Shown here in pieces: positions 55,976 through 60,000 of a stretch of 60,000 bases of DNA. The DNA is taken from the NCBI GenBank assembly GCA_950295325.1, contig OX485803.1, forward strand, positions 49,679,554 to 49,739,553. Reading direction: 5' to 3'. Source of the DNA: Polytrichum commune. Its lineage: Eukaryota; Streptophyta; Polytrichopsida; Polytrichales; Polytrichaceae. The notes below the pieces were generated by a model. It had not been told where the DNA came from. It worked only from the letters and a program-made list of their open reading frames with translations, and did no database searches. Each line of letters begins with the position of its first letter. Within the stretch, counting starts at the first letter, position 1. The position numbers and the translations under genes were made by a program.

Positions 55976-58900
55976 GTGGATCTAGTTGATTGGACTTCAA
56001 AATAAAACATTTTAATCCTCTGACTCACAACTAATGATCACCTAGATATAGTGTGGAGAAGTGACGATATTCTGTGCAGTAGAAAGGAGAAGCAAGGTAC
56101 ACTACTAGGATTGTGGGTTCAACCATACACTTGCAATTGACACAATGGTGGGAGCAGTCATTCCAGCAAAAACCCAGTCATAATTGTCGTCACTGTGAAC
56201 CTAGAATTCCAACAGTATTTGCACCTTCGACACCTATTATTGTGGTTCACTCTACTTTTGTCATACCATGATAATTCTCGTCGATGCAGTGGTTCTTGAC
56301 CCACACCATTTTTCAATCCGCAATAGTTTAGGTTCAAAACTAGGAATATGGAATCAATGACTTTTACACGAATAGGAATCAATGTGGGTTGAGAAATATC
56401 ATCATATCATAGTGTATCATAAATACAAGTACTTTGGTTAATAATTTATTATTTTCAAATATTAAAATGTATTGATTTCATAAGCCACCTTAAATCTCCA
56501 TGCACACATAAAATGCAATGGGCAACGGGTTTTTTCCTACCCGCGCAAACTTTCAGCCCACAATAATGGGTGTAAAAGGTGTAGGTGAGATTTCGCGCGT
56601 CCTTCCAAGGGTGGGGTTGCTTAGGGTCCAAGACCAACGAAACTCCAAAATTGAGTGGTCCTATCAACTATGTAGGAAGTCTCGTTCTGGTTTTTATGGC
56701 AACTCAATAAATGTACTCAATAATTCATGTTGAAGCATTACATTGCATTTCAAATTCTATATAACTCTCTCACACGTGTCAACAATCAAGTGTAGTAATA
56801 TTTTTGTCAACGAAGTTTTTTGAATTAGGTAGATATGTGTGCTTGATATGGATAGAAAATGAATATTTTAGAGTACATGGGTCTTAATATGTGGTAAATG
56901 AGGGCGTGGCTATCATGTGAGCATTGAACACTGAGCATATGGACCCAAAAAACAAAATAGGAAAGATCATGATTTATGTCCAAAATTGTGCTTTCATTTT
57001 TATTAATATTGGATGAACAATAACATGTAATTTTTATTTAGACTTGTGAGCAGTCGTGGTTTGGGTTTGTTGGTTGATGATCGAAATTGTATTGTATGTT
57101 GTGAGATAGTATGCCTAAATTGAATGCACCCACTATCATGTTAAAGTAATTGATAATTTTCTTCATAGTTGTTATAATTCACATTATATCCACCTTAGTT
57201 ATCATAGTTGTCATATTCTTTATATACACTTTACTAAGATATAATGCTTACAAAATAATCTTTGAAACTGCATACAATGTCAGCTATAATCTTGTTTAGA
57301 CAAATACATAATATTGTCATGTCCGATCTTTGGTGATGCCACCAATGTGGTTAAGCACACATAAGAATATGAGAGTCTACAACTAGTGGATTCTACATAG
57401 TCGATGTTGCTTCGTTGATTGGATATATTACATATGTTCAACTATTGTATGTCGTGTGTGAAATTACACAACCGGATCTAGAGTTTTTCTTGTTCATCTA
57501 CTATCAGTATTATCCATTGGCCCATAGACGGAATCCAACAACTAGGCTCATATCTCCCACAAATAGCCTCTTCTATTTTTGTTGCAATGGTGATAGATTA
57601 TCTCAATCTTCAACATTTGACCAGTTTAGACAGATAGATAGATAAATAAATATGGATAGATAGATATAAATGTCAACTCCATTCGAAGCGACCGCGAATG
57701 AAGAGTCTCTTTGTGTGCATGATTTCGGCCTTTGTTGAGAGCGGGATCTCTACCTAAGTGATAAAATCAAAGTTGGTTGTGGCAATCGGGGATTGATGAG
57801 CGGTATTCAATATAGTTGGTGGGACATGGATGTCACCTTTGGAGTCGAGCACGATGGATGGTGAGTGCTATGATGTGTGAATGTGAAGGTCCACAATTGG
57901 AACTCCTCGAGACTCCGAAGAAAGTTAAGTTAGTGACGTAGGAGATTCCCTTATCCCTTGATCGAGACCGAAAGCAACAAGACATATCAACAACCTTTGC
58001 AACTTTTGGTGTCGTTTTCAAACATGGTGTGCGGGATCCCTATTGCATTGAGGTAGAGTTTTCCACCCCTATGCTAACACGAGTTCAAATTAATCACAAC
58101 TTGCGTCACCCGTGACCATGAATCTAGAGTATTCCATCCACATCCTAAATTGAGTTTGACTTAGCCTCGACTTTCATAACATTTGGCCATAGACTTAGAA
58201 ATGTTCTCAGGGGTTCACTCCCTCTTATATTTTGCATACACGTGCGTTCGGGACCTATTTATTGGGGGGGTTATTTACCTTGCAGAAAAGATTATAAGGT
58301 GATGGTATTTTACATGTAAAAAGCCTGAAAATATTATATGTGATGGTATTTTACATGTAAACATGTTTCACTATTTTTAAATCCCTTATTTTACATGTAC
58401 ATTTTTTATAAAATTGATCTACAATGAATATATTGGACCTTATTTTTTATCGCACGTTGTTCTACGATTTTTGCCAGTGAACCCCCCGAGGAAATGTTAG
58501 CCCATGTCAACTCACTTTCAAGATCTTTGCAATAGATCTAGAGTTTTTTTCTTGGTTCCGACACCGAGTGGCTAATTTGAGCTTGAGTTTAACCCTAATT
58601 TTGAGAACTTGGAATTTGTGGACATGGTCCACATACCCATAGGCTAAGTCGAGCTCAAGTTAGCATCAATTATTGTAATTTGTGAATTTTTGGACAATGT
58701 GTACATTGCCCCAAAAGGCGAACTTGAGCTTGAGTTAGCATCAACTTGTATAGGTGGTGATTTTTTGGACATTGTCCATTGACCCGTAGTTAGTCTCAAC
58801 TTATGTAGAACATGATTTAAGAGATACAAACGAAAACCACAACGATGTGTAGAATAGGCTCAAAATACTAAGTAGATAGATATTGCATAGAATTGTGCAT

Positions 58901-59279
58901 TGGATTTCTTCACATATATGATTATATTTAGATCATATTTTCAAGTGTTTTCTTCAATCGAAGAACATCATTAGAAGAATCAAAACACCATATGACATAA
59001 CAGTTTTTTTTAAAACAACTGAAGGTGAAATGGTCAATAAGGTAGCTTTTTTTTGTTCATTGTCTTCTTTCCGAAACTCATCGGGGCATATGTGACATTT
59101 AAGTGGTTAAGAATGTTATGTCGTGGTTGCATTGGTTTCGCCATGGCTCATAAAGACATTGACTACCAAATCCTCTCATTTCATCGACGTTTTGTTTTTG
59201 AAACATTTTATTAGTATACCAAAATGATATGGTTAATGGCCAACAAAATCGAATGACGTCATCGATTTGCACGTGTCAT

Positions 59280-59360
59280 TGTAGTAGAGTGGCAAGTGTG
59301 CCTGCATGTCATGTGGGTGTCCTAGGTTCGGTCTCTGGCAACAACCGTTTTTTTTTAAAA
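59280..59360 (+). mobile_element. Possible tRNA-derived SINE head
   Basis: GTGGCAAGTGTG near 59290 resembles a Pol III A box. GGTTCGGTCTC at 59325-59335 resembles a B box, 35 bp downstream. A T-rich run follows at 59349-59356. No flanking duplication was identified. Confidence 0.3.
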
Positions 59361-59371
59361 TTTGTTGTATA

Positions 59372-59640
59372 AGGTTGAGGCATCTATAATCAATGAAATA
59401 AGAGAGTCTGCATATGTTTAGGAGGAGAAATAGAAAGAGAAAAAAATTCCAAGGAGAATGTAGTTTTGTTTTTTCCATGAATATGGAAATCGCTAGAAAG
59501 TTTGAAACGGTAAAGTTAGGGTAACGCATCGTCGATATATAGGCTAACCCATAACCGCTCGTCTAAATCCTAATGCTTCGTTATGACAGTTGTCAAAACT
59601 CTTATGAGAGTCATCAATCACAAACCACCACCACATAAGC
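59372..59640 (+). repeat. Dispersed repeat, copy 2 (related to 51.7 kb)
   Basis: Second copy of the 51730-51985 repeat, in the same orientation, with small insertions. Confidence 0.8.
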
Positions 59641-60000
59641 CAACTGAGAAATCGTCTCTCTACTTGACAAAAAATCCACTAGGTGGTCAAAACGCCTCAT
59701 GTGTTTTAAAAATATTAAAAATATAAAACTGAAAAATTAAAAGAACATGTGTTAAACGGAAAGCCTACAAACCCTGGTCCCTCTAATGTGTTCTCAAGAA
59801 AAGACATTACTAAGTCTTAAATCACCATGATAATCCCACTTGATTGGGTGACCGTAGCAATAAAGTATGTGAGAGTAAAATGGACATTGATTACAAAGTG
59901 GTCGGAATCTTCTAAAACTTAACAATTTTTTTTTCATTTTAGAATGAAAGTATAGGAGTGTTGTATATTGGTAATTGTGGAAGAATAGTGTCCGTCATAG

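Larger units (their letters stand above)
52740..60000. other. Gene-poor right end
   Basis: It contains dispersed repeats, a GC island and a possible SINE, all listed separately. G runs occur near 53929-53942 and 55711-55722. No intact gene is supported. Confidence 0.45.

Overview
The window is nuclear DNA from a streptophyte, meaning a land plant or a close algal relative. Two plant-type genes with GT-AG introns set this: a hexose/H+ symporter of the STP family and a cellulose synthase-like D (CSLD) protein. They sit in AT-rich, repeat-filled DNA with a Ty1/copia element, MITE-like elements, microsatellites and internal CCCTAAA-like blocks. The sequence alone does not give the species. The wide gene spacing and transposon load suggest a medium or large genome.

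Layout. (1) 1-4.2 kb, minus strand: a spliced gene (gene A) that runs off the left edge. It has a ParB-like DGQH motif and a C-terminal region resembling a degenerate DNA methyltransferase. One in-frame TAG lies near its 5' end. (2) 0.68-4.2 kb and 8.25-9.47 kb: two clusters holding about 29 copies of the 18-bp palindrome TACGAACGNNCGTTCGTA, some inside gene A introns. I saw none elsewhere in the window. (3) 4.2-8 kb: minisatellites, telomere-like blocks and a hAT transposase fragment. (4) 9.58-12.70 kb, plus strand: gene B, a large protein with an RNase H-like, transposase-like core of the DUF7869 type. (5) 14.2-25.1 kb: the STP gene in four exons. Its second intron carries a 6,049-bp, apparently intact and very young copia element in antisense, next to a MITE-like element. 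(6) 25-39 kb: a gene-poor desert with MITEs, tandem duplications and microsatellites. (7) 39.2-47.6 kb: the CSLD gene, five coding exons plus a probable leader exon and leader intron. The leader intron is made of tandem copies of the segment that carries the start codon. (8) 47.6-60 kb: a gene-poor desert with dispersed repeat pairs, a MITE and a possible SINE.

The two host genes have no obvious joint role: STP imports hexoses at the plasma membrane, and CSLD makes beta-linked wall glucan, typically in tip-growing cells. The most unusual part is the first 13 kb. Two divergently oriented mobile-element-type genes are each flanked by the same CpG-rich palindrome. Gene A combines a ParB-like and a methyltransferase-like domain, and gene B resembles a DDE transposase. 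This could be one large undescribed DNA transposon with its own short DNA-binding sites, but the window shows no terminal repeats that would prove it.
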